Assembly: GCA_002773975.1 (NCBI GenBank)
Contig: PEZR01000172.1
Location: 2,156 to 8,405, forward strand
Source of the DNA: Bdellovibrio sp. CG10_big_fil_rev_8_21_14_0_10_47_8
Lineage (GTDB): Bacteria; Bdellovibrionota; Bdellovibrionia; Bdellovibrionales; Bdellovibrionaceae
Length of the DNA stretch: 6,250 bases
Direction: 5' to 3'
Positions within the stretch are counted from its first letter, which is position 1. Each line of letters opens with the position of its first letter. Both the position numbers and the translations under genes were made by a program. Positions 5,177 through 6,250 of this stretch are shown here, in pieces. The notes under the pieces were generated by a model. That model saw nothing but the letters and a program-made list of their open reading frames with translations. It had not been told where the DNA came from and did not search any database.

Positions 5177-6085
5177 ATGAAAAGCTCCCATATTATAACC
5201 GTTGATCAGTTCTATTCTCAGGCCAAAAAGCTACGCGGCTATTTTGAAACTCAGTTTGCCCACCCCAAAGAAACCAGCTCACAGCGATTTGTCTAGGACT
5301 ATTGGCATGTGCCCGACCAATACACTCTGATGCGAACCCCGGCCTATCACTATTTTCCTCAAAAGGCTTACATGGATTTTCACCGAAGCCTGGTGCTTTG
5401 GGGACGACGAACCTTGGGGTGTTGGGATATTTCTCCGCCATGGCTCAGCTATTACATCAATGGCTGCAAACAAGATCTTCACTCAGATGTGCCCCATGGA
5501 CCCTGGGCCTATGTTTATTCTCTGACCCCATGGAAAGGTCGAAAGTTTTCAGGCGGAGAGACCCTGATCTTGAAACCAGAAGTCCTTTCTTACTGGAGAA
5601 ATTTTGCGTCCACCGAGCACCGAGAGCTCAGCAGTTTCGTCGATCGAATTCCAGCTCTGATGAACCGCCTGGTGGTTTTTGATCCACGCTATCCCCACGG
5701 TGTGACCCGAGTCGAGGGAACTCAAGATCCCATGGAAGCCCGCCTGGTTATTCACGGTTGGTTTATGGAACCTAAAACCTATATTGAAGGACCTTTAAAG
5801 TCCGCCAGTCGAAAGACTGAGAAGATCTTGAACCAAGCTTTTGATCAAATCCAAGAACTGCTGGCGGTCGAACGGCAACTGCAAGGAACCGTCAGCATTC
5901 AAGTCATGGTTGGAACCACTGGCAAAGTGAAGACAATTCGTTATGGGACAAACACATTATTGGATCTCGAAACCGGCACAGCCCCCTCCGCTTTGAATCG
6001 TCGCCTGCTCAAGATCTATCGTGATCTTGAATTTCCAGTCGCCAAAGCCAATACATTGATGACTGTCCCACTCATATTTCAGTAA
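5177..6085 (+). pseudogene. 2OG-Fe(II) oxygenase fused to a TonB-C-like domain, interrupted by an in-frame TAG
   Basis: From ATG 5177 a single frame of 302 codons runs to TAA 6083-6085, except for TAG at codon 40. Reading through it, residues 41-199 form a double-stranded beta-helix oxygenase of the prolyl-hydroxylase-like type: LHSDVPHGPW with iron ligands His102 and Asp104, the conserved GGET (126-129), distal ligand His174 in DPRYPHGV, and Arg189 in ARLVIHGWF, the likely 2-oxoglutarate anchor. Residues about 237-301 (GTVSIQVMV-x3-GKV ... LEFP ... VPLIF) resemble the TonB C-terminal or AgmX-type fold. No signal peptide is seen, so the product would be cytoplasmic. ATG 5177 lies one base after the upstream stop, so translation is probably coupled. 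A shorter product could only start at GTG 5309 or later; no ribosome site precedes it and it would lose the N-terminal 44 residues. The catalytic part is intact, so the lesion is recent, a sequencing error, or read through. The substrate is unknown. Confidence 0.75.
5294..5296 (+). other. In-frame amber codon inside the oxygenase frame
   Basis: The frame reads SSQRFV-TAG-DYWHVPDQYT. The residues on both sides look like continuous, conserved protein. TGG (Trp) to TAG is a one-base change and would give RFVWDYWH. TAG is the normal stop of the ParA-like gene and of bolA in this same window, so it is a genuine stop in this organism. Confidence 0.85.
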
Positions 6086-6249
6086 ATTCCCAGGCTCCTG
6101 GGCGCGAGTCTTCCGCTAACGAAGCTTTGGTGTCTGCGAAATTTTTGAATCCAATCCTTGCAGAAATCCAGACAATAAACCTTCTCTTTGTTCGGAACTG
6201 ACGGGACGGAATTCTCCTGGATGATTTCGCAAATTTTCCTTGGAGATCT
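6079..6249 (-). CDS. Possible C-terminal end of a leftward gene entering from the right edge
   Basis: From 6249 leftwards a frame is open to TGA 6081-6079 and encodes about 56 residues, including KICEIIQENSVPSVPNKEKV and LDFCKDWIQKF. I do not recognise it. A second - strand frame is open from 6250 to TAG 6118-6116 and contains EFRPVSSEQREGLLSGFLQG. It is equally protein-like to the eye, so the choice is uncertain. First-position purine content is slightly better in the frame given. It would end overlapping the oxygenase stop by seven bases in convergent orientation. The + strand frames here contain stops and show no gene. Confidence 0.3.
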   Translation of the reverse strand, partial: RSPRKICEIIQENSVPSVPNKEKVYCLDFCKDWIQKFRRHQSFVSGRLAPRSLGIY

Positions 6250-6250
6250 C

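Noticed and set aside
5294..5296. Pyrrolysine or genome-wide amber reassignment as the explanation of the TAG
   Set aside because: The ParA-like gene and bolA both end in TAG at sensible positions, and no pyl gene is in the window. A local event is simpler.
6089..6102. Inverted repeat CCCAGG-CT-CCTGGG just after the oxygenase stop
   Set aside because: It is short, effectively five pairs with a four-base loop, with no T-tract following. It is too weak to call a terminator.

Overview
This window looks like chromosomal DNA of a Gram-negative bacterium with about balanced base composition. The mixture of an EttA-type ABC-F protein, a BolA protein, a ParA-like cargo/segregation ATPase, a secreted cysteine-rich repeat protein and a 2OG-Fe(II) oxygenase suggests a Bdellovibrionota or other former deltaproteobacterial lineage. 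That placement is an inference from gene content only. There is no sign of tRNA or rRNA genes, insertion sequences or CRISPR.

Layout. (1) Positions 1-349, + strand: the end of a small protein with a C-terminal J-domain; its frame is open to the left edge. (2) 375-2051, - strand: a complete ettA, convergent with the J-domain gene. (3) 2152-2436, + strand: a small helical hypothetical protein, divergent from ettA; its 3' end overlaps bolA by 77 bases on the opposite strand. (4) 4282 down to 2360, - strand: a compact three-gene operon. It encodes a ParA-like ATPase with an N-terminal DNA-binding-like segment, a 206-residue protein with an acidic, apparently disordered N-terminal half, and a BolA protein. 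The gaps are 17 and 10 bases, and each gene has a good Shine-Dalgarno sequence. (5) 4283-4461: a divergent intergenic region with candidate promoters in both directions and a 10-bp palindrome between them. (6) 4462-6085, + strand: a two-gene unit made of an exported protein with 26 cysteines in a two-and-a-third-fold repeat, followed after one base by a 2OG-Fe(II) oxygenase fused to a TonB-C-like domain. (7) 6086-6250: probably the end of a leftward gene that enters from beyond the right edge.

The most notable observation is that the oxygenase frame, open from ATG 5177 to 6085, is broken by one in-frame TAG at 5294-5296 (codon 40). All catalytic residues lie downstream and are intact. Two other genes here, the ParA-like gene and bolA, use TAG as a normal stop, so general amber recoding is unlikely. 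A recent nonsense mutation (TGG to TAG is the simplest), a sequencing error or local readthrough are the options. The second point is the ParA-like operon: the disordered second protein has a basic patch and sits where a ParA partner or cargo adaptor would be expected.
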